From Candidatus Omnitrophus magneticus (GTDB lineage: Bacteria; Omnitrophota; Gorgyraeia; Tantalellales; Tantalellaceae): DNA of 47,607 nt. Position 1 is the first letter of the stretch; every line of letters begins with the position of its first letter. The notes below the pieces were generated by a model. The model searched no databases, was not told where the DNA came from, and saw nothing but the letters and a program-made list of their open reading frames with translations. The position numbers were made by a program, and so were the translations under genes. The DNA is taken from assembly GCA_000954095.1 (NCBI GenBank), contig JYNY01000114.1:1-47607 (forward strand), read 5' to 3'. Of this stretch, positions 16,238-25,553 are shown in pieces.

Positions 16238-17284
16238 ATGTCCAATTATAAAAAAGAAGATAGGCATGTAGAAATTTTATGTCATATTGTTAACAGTTAT
16301 ATAGAAAATGCGTTGCCTGTAAGTTCGAAATACGTAATGGAAAAAATGGGGAAAAATATTTCCAGTGCCACAATAAGAAATGTGATGTCTTTAATGGAAG
16401 AAGAAGGGTATATAGAGCAACCTCATACTTCAGCTGGCAGGATTCCTACGGATTTGGGTTATAGAAGGTATGTTGATTACATCAAAGAAAATGTGACTAT
16501 TGAGAAAAAACAGGGTGAACGTTTAGAAAATGAATTTTCCGCGCGAATCGAAGATATTAAAGATTTGATAAAGAAAACTTCTAATATTATGAGCAGGGAA
16601 CTTAAGGGTATTGGAATTGTAATGTGGCCGAGTCTCGCTGATTTTTATTTAAAAAGAATAGAACTTATACAATTACGAAGAGAAGCGGTATTGGCGATTC
16701 TTGTAACAATGGCGGATATTGTTAGAGAATATATTATAAAAATAGAGGAAACTTCATTCACGGGTGATTTAAAATCCGCGGAAAATTTTATTAATTTTAA
16801 TTACGAGTCTAAAAGTATTGCCTTTTTGTTTGAGGATTTAAAGAAATTGAAAAATGAAAATTTGAGAGGGCAAATTAATATTGTGATAAATGGCGCTTAT
16901 GAAATAATAGAATCTATCATTAGAGATAATTCTGAAACTGAGATGTATTGGGAAGGAGACGGTTATTTTGCTGAAAGGTTTGACAGGGATAATATTGACA
17001 CAACGCGCCGGGCGTTTCAGATTTTTTTTCATAAAGATGAAATTGCTGAACTTATGAGAAGTGAATTGCCGTCTAAAAGGGTTAATGTTTATATCGGCAG
17101 TGAAAATAAATGCGATATTTTAAAAGAATGCGGTGTTGTTACAGGAGGATATGAATTAGACGGCAGAGTTGTCGGCAGAATAGGCGTTATAGGGCCTAAA
17201 AGAATGGATTATGACAACGCGTTTAAAACAGTTAATTTTTTTTCGGAGTTACTTAGCGATAAGATACGAGAAATGTTTTATTGA
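16238..17284 (+). CDS. hrcA: Heat-inducible transcription repressor HrcA
   Basis: HrcA represses the operon through the CIRCE site directly upstream and needs GroEL for activity. The 348-residue length is normal. The winged helix (residues about 5-75) has VSSKYVMEKMGKNISSATIR and IEQPHTSAGRIPTDLGYR, a family signature; the GAF-like central part and the C-terminal VVTGGYELDGRVVGRIGVIGP follow, ending KRMDYDNAFKTVNFFSELLS. GGGGAGAA precedes the ATG. First gene of hrcA-grpE-dnaK-dnaJ. Confidence 0.97.
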   Translation: MSNYKKEDRHVEILCHIVNSYIENALPVSSKYVMEKMGKNISSATIRNVMSLMEEEGYIEQPHTSAGRIPTDLGYRRYVDYIKENVTIEKKQGERLENEFSARIEDIKDLIKKTSNIMSRELKGIGIVMWPSLADFYLKRIELIQLRREAVLAILVTMADIVREYIIKIEETSFTGDLKSAENFINFNYESKSIAFLFEDLKKLKNENLRGQINIVINGAYEIIESIIRDNSETEMYWEGDGYFAERFDRDNIDTTRRAFQIFFHKDEIAELMRSELPSKRVNVYIGSENKCDILKECGVVTGGYELDGRVVGRIGVIGPKRMDYDNAFKTVNFFSELLSDKIREMFY

Positions 17285-17323
17285 GCTTGAGTTCGCCGAT
17301 TGTAAAATCGAAGGGAGTGTTTT

Positions 17324-17926
17324 ATGACAAACAATCACAATCATAATAAAAAAGAAAAAGATGGACAAAACAAAAAAGAGGAATTAGGAGGAGAATTTCA
17401 ACTAAATGAGACTAGTGCTGTTGAAAACGGAATAGGCAAAGATACTATTACGATAGCGGCCAAAGAATATGAAGAATTTAAAAAGAAATCAGGAGAGCGG
17501 GATGAATACTATAATAAGTGGCTGGGCGTTCTTGCTGAATATGAAAATACAAAAAAAAGAATGGAAAGAGAGAGGGATAATTCTATAAAATTTGCTAATG
17601 AGTCTTTGATTTTACGGCTTTTTCCGATAGTGGATAATTTTGATATGGCAATTAGCGCAATGGGAAAAGCGGATGATAAGACAGCCTTAATGAAAGGAAT
17701 GGAAATTGTTCAAAAAGAGTTTCATAAAGTGCTTGAAGATAATGGCGTCAAAAAAATAAATACTGTTAGGGAAAAGTTTGACCCGCATGTTCATGAAGCT
17801 GTGATGGTAATTGAAAGCGACAAATATTCTGATAACGCGGTTGTGGATGAGTTCAGGGCGGGCTATTTATTTAATGAAAGATTATTGAGGCCGGCACAGG
17901 TTAAAGTCGCAAAAAATAATAGCTAA
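17324..17926 (+). CDS. grpE: Nucleotide exchange factor GrpE
   Basis: GrpE releases ADP from DnaK. The 200-residue product has a disordered polar N-terminus (NHNHNKKEKDGQNKKEE), a long coiled coil, NTKKRMERERDNSIKFANES leading into LRLFPIVDNFDMAI, and the beta-wing with FDPHVHEAVM and LLRPAQVKVAK. It lies 39 bp after hrcA, under the CIRCE-controlled promoter, and AAGGGAG precedes its start. Confidence 0.96.
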   Translation: MTNNHNHNKKEKDGQNKKEELGGEFQLNETSAVENGIGKDTITIAAKEYEEFKKKSGERDEYYNKWLGVLAEYENTKKRMERERDNSIKFANESLILRLFPIVDNFDMAISAMGKADDKTALMKGMEIVQKEFHKVLEDNGVKKINTVREKFDPHVHEAVMVIESDKYSDNAVVDEFRAGYLFNERLLRPAQVKVAKNNS

Positions 17927-17982
17927 AAATATAGTAAATTTTATTGCGGATGTTTTTAGCGCGTGATTATTGAGCGTTAAAG

Positions 17983-18010
17983 TTGCTTATGTGGAGAATT
18001 AAGGTATAAT
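17983..18010 (+). promoter_or_regulatory. Possible internal promoter before dnaK
   Basis: TTGCTT (17983-17988), 16 bp, then a perfect TATAAT (18005-18010), in the 119-bp grpE-dnaK gap. No CIRCE repeat is nearby, so it would give HrcA-independent basal dnaK expression. Confidence 0.5.
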
Positions 18011-18045
18011 TACTAAATATATAATTTTTAAAGGAGGAGGCCAAT

Positions 18046-20004
18046 ATGGGAAAAGTTATTGGTATTGATTTAGGGACAACAAATTCATGTGTCGCTGTAA
18101 TGGAAGGTAAAGAGCCTAAAGTTATTGCTAATTCAGAGGGTGCAAGAACTACGCCGAGTGTTGTTGGATTCGCGAAAACAGGCGAAAGGCTTGTCGGTCA
18201 AGCCGCGAAACGGCAGGCGATTACTAATCCTGAAAATACTATTTTCAGCATAAAAAGATTTATGGGCAGAAAACATGTTGAAGTTGAACAAGAAGAAAAA
18301 CTTGTTCCGTATAAAGTCGGGAATGACAATAAAGATAATGTTGTCGTTGTCGCGCATGGAAAACAATATACTCCGCCTGAGGTTTCAGCGATGATTTTAC
18401 AGAAAATGAAACAAACTGCCGAAGATTATCTCGGAGAAAAGGTGACGGACGCGGTTATTACAGTTCCGGCTTATTTTAATGACGCGCAAAGACAGGCGAC
18501 AAAAGACGCGGGACAAATTGCGGGTCTTAATGTTCTTAGGATTATAAATGAGCCTACTGCCGCGAGTTTAGCGTATGGTTTAGAAAAAAAGAAAAATGAA
18601 AAAATAGCGATTTTTGATTTAGGCGGGGGAACGTTTGATATTTCTATTCTCGATGTTGGTGACGGCGTGTTTGAAGTTAAAGCGACTAACGGTGACACTC
18701 ATTTAGGCGGAGATAATTTCGACCAAAAAATAATGGACTGGCTCGCGGATGAATTCAAAAAAGAAAGTGGTATTGATTTAAGAAAAGATAAAATGGCGTT
18801 ACAGAGGCTTAAAGAAGCGGCGGAAAAGGCGAAATGCGAGCTTTCTTCTAATATGCAGACGGAAATAAATCTTCCGTTTATCACAGCGGACGCGTCAGGC
18901 CCGAAACATTTAACAATGAATCTTACAAGGTCAAAAATGGAACAATTAGTTGAAGACCTTCTTGAAAGGCTGAAAGCGCCGTGTATACAGGCTTTGAAAG
19001 ACGCGGGATATAGCCCAAAAGATATAGATGAAGTAGTTCTTGTGGGCGGGCAAACTCGTATGCTAAAAGTTCAGCATATTGCGAAAGAAATTTTTGGTAA
19101 AGAGCCGCATAAAGGCGTTAATCCTGATGAAGTTGTTGCTATCGGCGCGGCAATACAGGGTGGTGTTTTAAGTGGTGTTGAAGGGTTAGGAGACGTTGTT
19201 CTTCTTGACGTAACGCCATTGTCTTTAGGTATTGAAACATTGGGCGGAGTTCTGACAAAATTGATTGATAGGAATACCACTATACCGACAAGAAAGAGTC
19301 AGGTTTTTTCAACAGCGCAGGATGGTCAGACAGCTGTGTCTATTCATGTTCTTCAAGGCGACCGCGCCATGGCCGCGGATAATAGGACGCTTGGAAAGTT
19401 TGATTTAATCGGCATTCCGCCGGCACCCAGAGGTATTCCTCAAATTGAGGTAACATTTGATATTGATGCTAACGGTATAGTTCATGTTTCAGCTAAAGAT
19501 AAAGCTACTGGAAAAGAACAGTCTATAAGAATAGAAGCTTCAAGCGGATTATCAAAATCAGAGATAGAAAAAATGGCGCATTCAGCTAAAGCGCATGAAG
19601 AAGAAGATAAGAAAAAAAAAGAAAGTGTGGAAGCGAAAAATCAATTAGATTCTCTTATTTATGCCACTGAAAAAGCGCTTAAAGATTATGGCGATAAAGT
19701 TTCTGAAGAAGAAAAGAATAAAGTAAGCGCGGAACTTGAAAAAGCGAAAAAAGTTGTTAACTCTTCAACTGATTCGGAAGAATTAAAAAAAACTATGGAA
19801 GCTTTGCAATCCGCGAGTTATAAACTTTCAGAAGAAATGTATAAACACACACAGGCGCAGGCCCAAGCTGGAGGAGCGGGCGCGGCAGGCGGAGATGCTT
19901 CCCCTCATGGGCACAGTGCCAGTGGTCAAGCGTCTTCAGGAGAGGAACACGGTAAGAAAAAGTCCGATGATGATGTCATGGACGCGGATTTTAAAGTGAA
20001 TTAA
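18046..20004 (+). CDS. dnaK: Chaperone protein DnaK (Hsp70)
   Basis: The ATP-dependent Hsp70 chaperone, 652 residues. The start [20 protein letters not shown], the nucleotide-binding segments [28 protein letters not shown] and [10 protein letters not shown], the linker [16 protein letters not shown] and the C-terminal lid are all intact, with a Gly/Ala-rich tail and an acidic end close to [19 protein letters not shown] is a very strong ribosome-binding site. It lies third in the hrcA operon, with a strong intercistronic hairpin after it. Confidence 0.99.
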   Translation: MGKVIGIDLGTTNSCVAVMEGKEPKVIANSEGARTTPSVVGFAKTGERLVGQAAKRQAITNPENTIFSIKRFMGRKHVEVEQEEKLVPYKVGNDNKDNVVVVAHGKQYTPPEVSAMILQKMKQTAEDYLGEKVTDAVITVPAYFNDAQRQATKDAGQIAGLNVLRIINEPTAASLAYGLEKKKNEKIAIFDLGGGTFDISILDVGDGVFEVKATNGDTHLGGDNFDQKIMDWLADEFKKESGIDLRKDKMALQRLKEAAEKAKCELSSNMQTEINLPFITADASGPKHLTMNLTRSKMEQLVEDLLERLKAPCIQALKDAGYSPKDIDEVVLVGGQTRMLKVQHIAKEIFGKEPHKGVNPDEVVAIGAAIQGGVLSGVEGLGDVVLLDVTPLSLGIETLGGVLTKLIDRNTTIPTRKSQVFSTAQDGQTAVSIHVLQGDRAMAADNRTLGKFDLIGIPPAPRGIPQIEVTFDIDANGIVHVSAKDKATGKEQSIRIEASSGLSKSEIEKMAHSAKAHEEEDKKKKESVEAKNQLDSLIYATEKALKDYGDKVSEEEKNKVSAELEKAKKVVNSSTDSEELKKTMEALQSASYKLSEEMYKHTQAQAQAGGAGAAGGDASPHGHSASGQASSGEEHGKKKSDDDVMDADFKVN

Positions 20005-20047
20005 GCGGGATAGCCTTGAGGGGCTTTCGCGAAATAAATTTTTTTTT

Positions 20048-20081
20048 ATTTTCGCGCTGATATTCAGCGCGAAAATATTTT
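20048..20081 (+). terminator. Intercistronic terminator between dnaK and dnaJ
   Basis: ATTTTCGCGCTGA and TCAGCGCGAAAAT form a 13-bp perfect stem with a 3-nt loop followed by ATTTTTAG. An overlapping alternative hairpin uses CGCGAAATAAA (from 20029) and TTTATTTTCGCG. It would lower dnaJ relative to dnaK. Confidence 0.75.
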
Positions 20082-20140
20082 TAGACAGCTTCAAAAAAAT
20101 AATAAAATTTATCATGTTTATGAGAGGGATTTTTTAAAAT

Positions 20141-21259
20141 ATGGCAAAAGATTATTATAGTCTTTTAGAAGTAAGCAATGACGCTAATCAGGAAGAAATA
20201 AAAAAAGCTTATCGGAAACTAGCGGTTAAATATCATCCGGATAAAAATCCCGGTGATAAACAAGCGGAAGATACTTTTAAAGAAATTTCTCAAGCGTATG
20301 AAGTTTTAAGTAATCCCGAAAAGCGCAGGTTATACGATCAATACGGAGAGTCCGCGTTTCAAGGCGGTTCCGGCGCAGGGTTTCACGATCCTTTTGATAT
20401 TTTTAGAGAAGTTTTCACTAGTAGCGGCTTTGGAAACGCTTTTAGCGATTTGTTTGGTTTTAGTTCTCAGGGCGGGAATAGGCAATATAGAGGGCATGAT
20501 TTAGAATACGCGTTAACGTTGGAATTTTTGGAAGCTGTGAAAGGCGTATCAAAGAAAATAAAAATTCCGCGCGAAGAAGATTGTGATGTTTGTTACGGCT
20601 CAGGCGCTAAACCGGGGACTAAGCCGGTTAAATGTTCGAGATGCCACGGCACAGGTTCTATAAATCAGTCAGCAGGATTTTTTAGTATAGCTCATACATG
20701 CAATGCTTGTAGTGGCACGGGAAAAATGATTACTGAACATTGTAAAGAGTGTCATGGCAAAGGCAGGAAAAGAGTCAACCGCGATATTGATGTTGATATA
20801 CCCGCAGGAGTTGATAGCGGCACAAGAATACGGCTAAGAGGCCAAGGAGAACAGGGCGTAAACGGCGGGCCGAGCGGAGATTTGTATATCGCTATATCCG
20901 TGAAAGAAAGTACTCAATTTGAACGCGAAGGGTATGATGTTTATACTGTCAGTCATGTTGATTTTACGGATATGGTTTTTGGCGTAGAAATAGTTGTGCC
21001 GTGTGTTTATGAAGAACAAAAATTTACTATCCCCGCGGGCACTCAAAGCGGCGAAGTTTTTAAATTAAAAGGTGAAGGCATAAGGCGGCTGGATAATAAA
21101 GGCGCGGGAGACCATTTTGTTCGGCTTGAAGTAATTGTTCCTAAAAATTTAACAGAAGAACAAAAGGTTCTTTTAAAAGAATTTGAAAAAAGTATTGGAA
21201 AAAGTTCATCAAAAAAAAATGAGACAATAGTTGATAAAGTAAAAAAAGCATTTAAATAA
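20141..21259 (+). CDS. dnaJ: Chaperone protein DnaJ (Hsp40)
   Basis: The J-domain co-chaperone that stimulates DnaK ATPase activity. At 372 residues it is type I: J domain with YHPDKNPGD (HPD at 33-35), a Gly/Phe-rich linker ([14 protein letters not shown]), four zinc motifs ([32 protein letters not shown]) and the C-terminal substrate domains with [10 protein letters not shown]. It lies after dnaK behind a terminator-like hairpin and 27 bp before the FmdB-like gene. Confidence 0.98.
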   Translation: MAKDYYSLLEVSNDANQEEIKKAYRKLAVKYHPDKNPGDKQAEDTFKEISQAYEVLSNPEKRRLYDQYGESAFQGGSGAGFHDPFDIFREVFTSSGFGNAFSDLFGFSSQGGNRQYRGHDLEYALTLEFLEAVKGVSKKIKIPREEDCDVCYGSGAKPGTKPVKCSRCHGTGSINQSAGFFSIAHTCNACSGTGKMITEHCKECHGKGRKRVNRDIDVDIPAGVDSGTRIRLRGQGEQGVNGGPSGDLYIAISVKESTQFEREGYDVYTVSHVDFTDMVFGVEIVVPCVYEEQKFTIPAGTQSGEVFKLKGEGIRRLDNKGAGDHFVRLEVIVPKNLTEEQKVLLKEFEKSIGKSSSKKNETIVDKVKKAFK

Positions 21260-21286
21260 AAAATAAATAACAATTCAGGAGGGTTT

Positions 21287-21547
21287 ATGCCTACTTATGT
21301 TTACAAATGCAAAGAATGTGATTATAGCTTTGAAAGATTTCAGAGCATTAAAGACGAGCCTATTGACAAATGCCCAAAATGTAATCTCGCGGTAGAGCGA
21401 GTTATAACAACAGGCGCTGGTCTTATCTTTAAGGGTAGCGGTTTTTATGAAACAGATTATAAAAATGTTTCAAGTGATAAGTCAAAAGCGCCTTGCGGGA
21501 AAAATGAAAAGACAGCGGCGTGTACTTCTTGTCCGTCTTCAAAATAA
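21287..21547 (+). CDS. FmdB-type zinc-ribbon protein
   Basis: An 86-residue protein of the putative regulatory FmdB family. It starts MPTYVYKCKECDYSFERFQS and has two CxxC pairs (CKEC, CPKC), then the family's IFKGSGFYETDYKN. A second Cys cluster (CGKN, CTSCPSS) closes it, as in many members. The function is not established. AGGAGGG precedes the start, and the position after dnaJ suggests co-transcription. Confidence 0.88.
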   Translation: MPTYVYKCKECDYSFERFQSIKDEPIDKCPKCNLAVERVITTGAGLIFKGSGFYETDYKNVSSDKSKAPCGKNEKTAACTSCPSSK

Positions 21548-21585
21548 TTTTTTTTTGGGAACAAAATTCATGGAGGAGTATAATC

Positions 21586-22029
21586 ATGTGGTATGCCGCT
21601 TCTTTTGTGTGGGGGCTTCTTATTCTTATTTTGTCTATTACGCCCGGGGATGTACTCGTTAAATATGTTGGTAATAATGCCGATAAAGCGGGGCATTTTG
21701 TAATGTATACTATTTTCGCGCTTTTACTTGTAGGCGGCCGTGTTTTTTATCAAAAGCAGAACAGCGGAGAAAAACAAGTTTATTCTTTAAAGGACATACA
21801 TCGGGCAATAAAAGAAAAAATAAGCTTGAAGTTTTTGATTTCTCAATTAACAAGAACTAACCTCTTTATATTGATATTATGTGGAGTATATGGTATCGTA
21901 ATAGAATTTATTCAGCTGTTTATTCCCGGAAGAACAAGTAGCGCGCTAGATGCGTTATCTAATACAGCTGGTGTTCTTTTGGGGATTTTTCTAGGGAAAT
22001 TTTTATATGGCAGAAATAAAACCATTTAA
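21586..22029 (+). CDS. VanZ-like membrane protein
   Basis: The start is set at ATG 21586 (147 residues) because GGAGGAGTATAATC lies just before it; the longer frame to 21520 begins inside the fmdB-like gene. Four hydrophobic segments, VGNNADKAGHFVMYTIFALLL (the VanZ signature DKxxHF) and IVIEFIQLFIPGRTSSALDAL, ending LGIFLGKFL. VanZ-like proteins are small membrane proteins of unclear role, first known from teicoplanin resistance. It overlaps the next gene by 23 bp. Confidence 0.85.
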   Translation: MWYAASFVWGLLILILSITPGDVLVKYVGNNADKAGHFVMYTIFALLLVGGRVFYQKQNSGEKQVYSLKDIHRAIKEKISLKFLISQLTRTNLFILILCGVYGIVIEFIQLFIPGRTSSALDALSNTAGVLLGIFLGKFLYGRNKTI

Positions 22030-23293
22030 AGGGATATTATATAATTCTGAAAAAATAAAAGGGGAGTATGGTAATGTTACAGCCCCGCCGTATGATGTGA
22101 TTTCTGAAGAAGTAGTTGAATTATTTTATGAAAAGAGCCCGTATAACATAATAAGGCTTATATTAGGAAAATCTAGCGACAATGACACACCTGAAAATAA
22201 TAAGTACACACGCGCCAAAAAATATCTTAATGAGTGGATAGACGCGCGTGTTTTGACAAAAAGTAGTGAAGATTCTTTTTATATTTATTCGCAGGAATAT
22301 ACTGTTAATGGGGAACAATATCATAGAATAGGGTTTATAGGCCTTATAAAAATAGATGAGCCGGAAGATAATAATATTCTTCCGCATGAGCACACACATT
22401 CTAAACCTCGTCTTGACCGCATGAAGCTTTTATGCCAAGTCAAATCTAATCTTAGTCCTATTTTTGGTTTATACGCTGACAAAAGTGGAATTGTTTCAAA
22501 AATTTTGCGAGAAACAATATCCGAAACCAAGCCGATTATTGATATAAAATTTACGGAAGAAAAGCATACTTTATGGCAATTATCAAAAGATGATAATATG
22601 AAAAAAATAATAAGCGCCATGAAAGACAAAAAAATATTTATAGCGGATGGGCATCATCGCTATGAAGTAGCTAAAGAATATCGGGATCTTCAGCGCCACG
22701 AACCCGGTTATAACGGAAACGCTGATTACGTTATGATGTATTTTGCTGATATGGAAACCCCTAAAAATCTTACCATTTTACCCACACACAGGATTATAAA
22801 AGAATTGTCCGGATTTTTGGTAGGAGAAGAAATAGTAAAAAAACTTAATGTTCATTTTGACGTTAAAGAAGAAAAAAATATTGATGATATGTTAACTCGT
22901 ATGGCGAAAGATAAAGAGAAACATTCATTTGGAGTTTTTAATGGTAAAAAATATTATTCTTTTACATTAAAAGCAGGAGAGGATGTCAATAAACTTGTTT
23001 TAGAAAAAAAATCCGCGGAATGGAAAAATTTGGATGTTAGTATCCTTCATCATTTTGTTTTTAAAACATTATTTAAAATAAATACTAAAGAAGGCGATAT
23101 TATTTATGTTAAATGCCATAAAGATGCGGATAACTTTGTTAAAGAGTCGAAGTCGGCTTTAGCATTTTTTATGAATGAAACTCCTGTTATTCATCTTAAG
23201 CTTGTCGCGGAAAAGGGAGATATGATGCCGCAAAAATCCACGTACTTTTATCCTAAACTTTTATCAGGTCTTGTAATAAATAAATTTGATTAG
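22007..23293 (+). CDS. DUF1015 family protein
   Basis: A 428-residue member of the DUF1015 family, widely conserved but without an assigned reaction. It starts AEIKPFKGILYNSEK, has TAPPYDVISEE (residues about 25-35), FIADGHHRYEVAKEYRDL (the GHHRY signature) and the ending region with TYFYPKLLSGLVI, all typical. Neighbours in other genomes are often serA/serC, absent here. It overlaps the VanZ-like gene, so the two are translated from one message. The function must remain open. Confidence 0.88.
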   Translation: MAEIKPFKGILYNSEKIKGEYGNVTAPPYDVISEEVVELFYEKSPYNIIRLILGKSSDNDTPENNKYTRAKKYLNEWIDARVLTKSSEDSFYIYSQEYTVNGEQYHRIGFIGLIKIDEPEDNNILPHEHTHSKPRLDRMKLLCQVKSNLSPIFGLYADKSGIVSKILRETISETKPIIDIKFTEEKHTLWQLSKDDNMKKIISAMKDKKIFIADGHHRYEVAKEYRDLQRHEPGYNGNADYVMMYFADMETPKNLTILPTHRIIKELSGFLVGEEIVKKLNVHFDVKEEKNIDDMLTRMAKDKEKHSFGVFNGKKYYSFTLKAGEDVNKLVLEKKSAEWKNLDVSILHHFVFKTLFKINTKEGDIIYVKCHKDADNFVKESKSALAFFMNETPVIHLKLVAEKGDMMPQKSTYFYPKLLSGLVINKFD

Positions 23294-23352
23294 ACGGGTT
23301 CCGTCTGTTAAAGAAAAACAGTTTTTTTAACAACTAAAAAGAGGTAGAAAAA

Positions 23353-24207
23353 ATGGCATTTTTTTTAAAAAAACCTAAAATATTCAGCACGGAACGTAAA
23401 AATATACCCGGCGGATTATGGATTAAATGTATAGGGTGTGGCGAGCTTTTATACAATAAAAATTTGAAAGAAAATTCAAAGGTATGCAAAAAATGCGGGT
23501 ATCATTTTACTATTGGAGCGTATGAGAGAGTTGCTCTTTTGATAGATGAAGGGACTTTTCACGAGATATATAAAAATATGGAAAGCCTTGACCCGTTAAA
23601 TTTTAAAGGCCCTAGTACTTATCTTGAAAAACTCAAAAAAGATCGTAAATTTACAGGGCTTAGCGATGCGGTTGTTGTAGGCGAAGGCATGATGAATGGG
23701 AAACGTGTTGCGATTGGAGTCACGGATTCTAGGTTTATTATGGGATCAATGGGGTCTGTTGTCGGAGAAAAAATTACGCGCCTTATTGAATATGCTGAGT
23801 TAGAAGGGATACCTCTTATTATTGTTTCAGGGTCAGGCGGCGGAGCTCGTATGTATGAAGGGATGCTTTCTTTAATGCAGATGGCAAAAACAAGCGCGGC
23901 GTTGCATAAGTTTAATAAAAAAGGCGGGTTATTTATTTCTGTTTTAACAAATCCTACTATGGCTGGGATTATGGCGAGTTTCGCGTCTTTAGGTGATATA
24001 ATAATGGCAGAACCGGGGGCGTTAATAGGGTTTACCGGTCCGCGTGTTATACAGCAGACTATTAAACAAACTTTACCTGAAGGTTTTCAAAGTTCTGAAT
24101 TTCTTTTAAAACATGGGCTTATTGACATGATTGTTTCTCGGTTTGATATGAAAACTGTTTTATCAAACCTTGCCGGATATTTTTGCGGTAAGAATTACAT
24201 GAAGTAA
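23353..24207 (+). CDS. accD: Acetyl-CoA carboxylase carboxyltransferase subunit beta
   Basis: AccD forms the carboxyltransferase with AccA, making malonyl-CoA for fatty-acid synthesis. At 284 residues it has the N-terminal zinc ribbon (CIGCGELL, then CKKCGYHF), the crotonase-type core with GVTDSRFIMGSMGSVVGEK and VSGSGGGARMYEGMLSLMQM, and FTGPRVIQQTIKQTLPEGFQ near the C-terminus. GAGGTAG precedes the start. AccA is not in the window. Confidence 0.97.
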   Translation: MAFFLKKPKIFSTERKNIPGGLWIKCIGCGELLYNKNLKENSKVCKKCGYHFTIGAYERVALLIDEGTFHEIYKNMESLDPLNFKGPSTYLEKLKKDRKFTGLSDAVVVGEGMMNGKRVAIGVTDSRFIMGSMGSVVGEKITRLIEYAELEGIPLIIVSGSGGGARMYEGMLSLMQMAKTSAALHKFNKKGGLFISVLTNPTMAGIMASFASLGDIIMAEPGALIGFTGPRVIQQTIKQTLPEGFQSSEFLLKHGLIDMIVSRFDMKTVLSNLAGYFCGKNYMK

Positions 24208-24264
24208 TAAATTTTTGTATTTTTCAGCTTAATAAAATAGACACAATAATAATGAGCTAGTTTC

Positions 24265-24295
24265 TTGACACAGCGTGAAATGTAAGATATATAAT
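24265..24295 (+). promoter_or_regulatory. Promoter before the ABC ATPase gene
   Basis: A perfect TTGACA (24265-24270), then TATATA at 17 bp (24288-24293) or TATAAT at 19 bp (24290-24295). The gap between accD and the next gene is 133 bp, so this starts a new transcript. Confidence 0.65.
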
Positions 24296-24340
24296 CAATA
24301 TGGTTGTAGTAACTCTTAATTTTAAAAAAAGGGTGGTTCT

Positions 24341-25444
24341 ATGGCGCAGGTAAGTTTGCGAAATGTGAAAAAGATTTATCAAGGTAATATCTTGGCTGTT
24401 AATGATGTTTCTTTTGGAGTTGAAAATAGGGAGTTTGTTGTACTGGTTGGGCCTTCAGGATGCGGTAAATCCACAACGTTACGTCTTATTGCCGGATTAG
24501 AAGAAATTTCAGATGGACAAATTTATATAGGGTCGCAATTAGTAAATAATATTGCGCCTAAGGATAGAGATATAGCAATGGTTTTTCAGAATTACGCGCT
24601 TTATCCGCATATGACAGTTTTTGAAAATATGGCGTTCGGTCTTAAATTAAAAAAATATCCGAAAGAGGAAATTGTAGCTAGAGTTAAAGAAGCGGCCGGG
24701 ATATTGGGATTGGAAACGGTGTTGGAAAGAAAACCTAAAGAACTTTCAGGCGGACAAAGACAGAGAGTCGCCGTAGGAAGAGCTATTGTAAGAAAGCCTA
24801 AAGTGTTTTTATTTGATGAACCGTTAAGTAATCTTGACGCTAAATTGCGTGTTACTATGCGTACGGAAATTCATAGATTGCATATCAAATTACAGGCTAC
24901 TATGATTTATGTTACGCATGACCAAACAGAGGCTATGACCCTTGGAAATAGAATCGTTGTAATGAAAGACGGTATAATTCAACAAATAGATGCGCCTACA
25001 GTTGTGTATAATAAGCCTGTCAATAAATTTGTCGCGAGTTTTATAGGCGCTCCGCCGATGAATTTTTTAGAAGGTAAAATTATTAAGAAAGAAGATAAAT
25101 TTTATTTTGATGAAGGTAATTTCCGTATAAGGCTTGTAAAGACTATGTTTGACGTTTTAAGTAAGTATGTAGATGAAAGAGTTATTATGGGGATAAGAAG
25201 TGAAGATATTTATGATAAACTTTTTGTTTCTGATGCTCCGCCTGAGAATATCGTTACAATGACATGTGAACTTGTAGAACATTTGGGGTCAGAAGTATAC
25301 ATTCATCTTAATACAGGCAATCATACTATTGTTGCCAGAGTCAGGGGAGAAATAAATCCTCAAATAAGTCAAGACATGGATGTTGTTTTTGATATGGGGA
25401 AAGTTCATTTTTTTGATAAAACTACGGATTTAACAATAATATAA
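24341..25444 (+). CDS. ABC transporter ATP-binding protein, UgpC/MsmK type
   Basis: An ATPase of the carbohydrate-uptake (CUT1) class, which energises sugar or glycerol-3-phosphate importers. The 367 residues contain Walker A GPSGCGKSTT, the Q-loop VFQNYALYPHMTV, LSGGQRQRVAVGRA, Walker B VFLFDEPLSNLDAKLR, the H-loop THDQTEAMTL, then the C-terminal TOBE-type domain with GIRSEDIYD. No permease or binding protein is adjacent, so it probably serves transporters encoded elsewhere, as MsmK does. Confidence 0.93.
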   Translation: MAQVSLRNVKKIYQGNILAVNDVSFGVENREFVVLVGPSGCGKSTTLRLIAGLEEISDGQIYIGSQLVNNIAPKDRDIAMVFQNYALYPHMTVFENMAFGLKLKKYPKEEIVARVKEAAGILGLETVLERKPKELSGGQRQRVAVGRAIVRKPKVFLFDEPLSNLDAKLRVTMRTEIHRLHIKLQATMIYVTHDQTEAMTLGNRIVVMKDGIIQQIDAPTVVYNKPVNKFVASFIGAPPMNFLEGKIIKKEDKFYFDEGNFRIRLVKTMFDVLSKYVDERVIMGIRSEDIYDKLFVSDAPPENIVTMTCELVEHLGSEVYIHLNTGNHTIVARVRGEINPQISQDMDVVFDMGKVHFFDKTTDLTII

Positions 25445-25553
25445 TTTCGCGTCTCTAAAATTGTATTATCCCAAAAATGTATTTACTGTGGGTAAATATA
25501 TTTTTAATTTTCGGGTTAATGTTCAGGGGCAAAGATAACCTAGTAGATGTTAA

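Noticed and set aside
18133..19280. Several minus-strand open frames inside dnaK
   Set aside because: They are antisense shadows of a highly conserved gene and have no start signals or recognisable domains.
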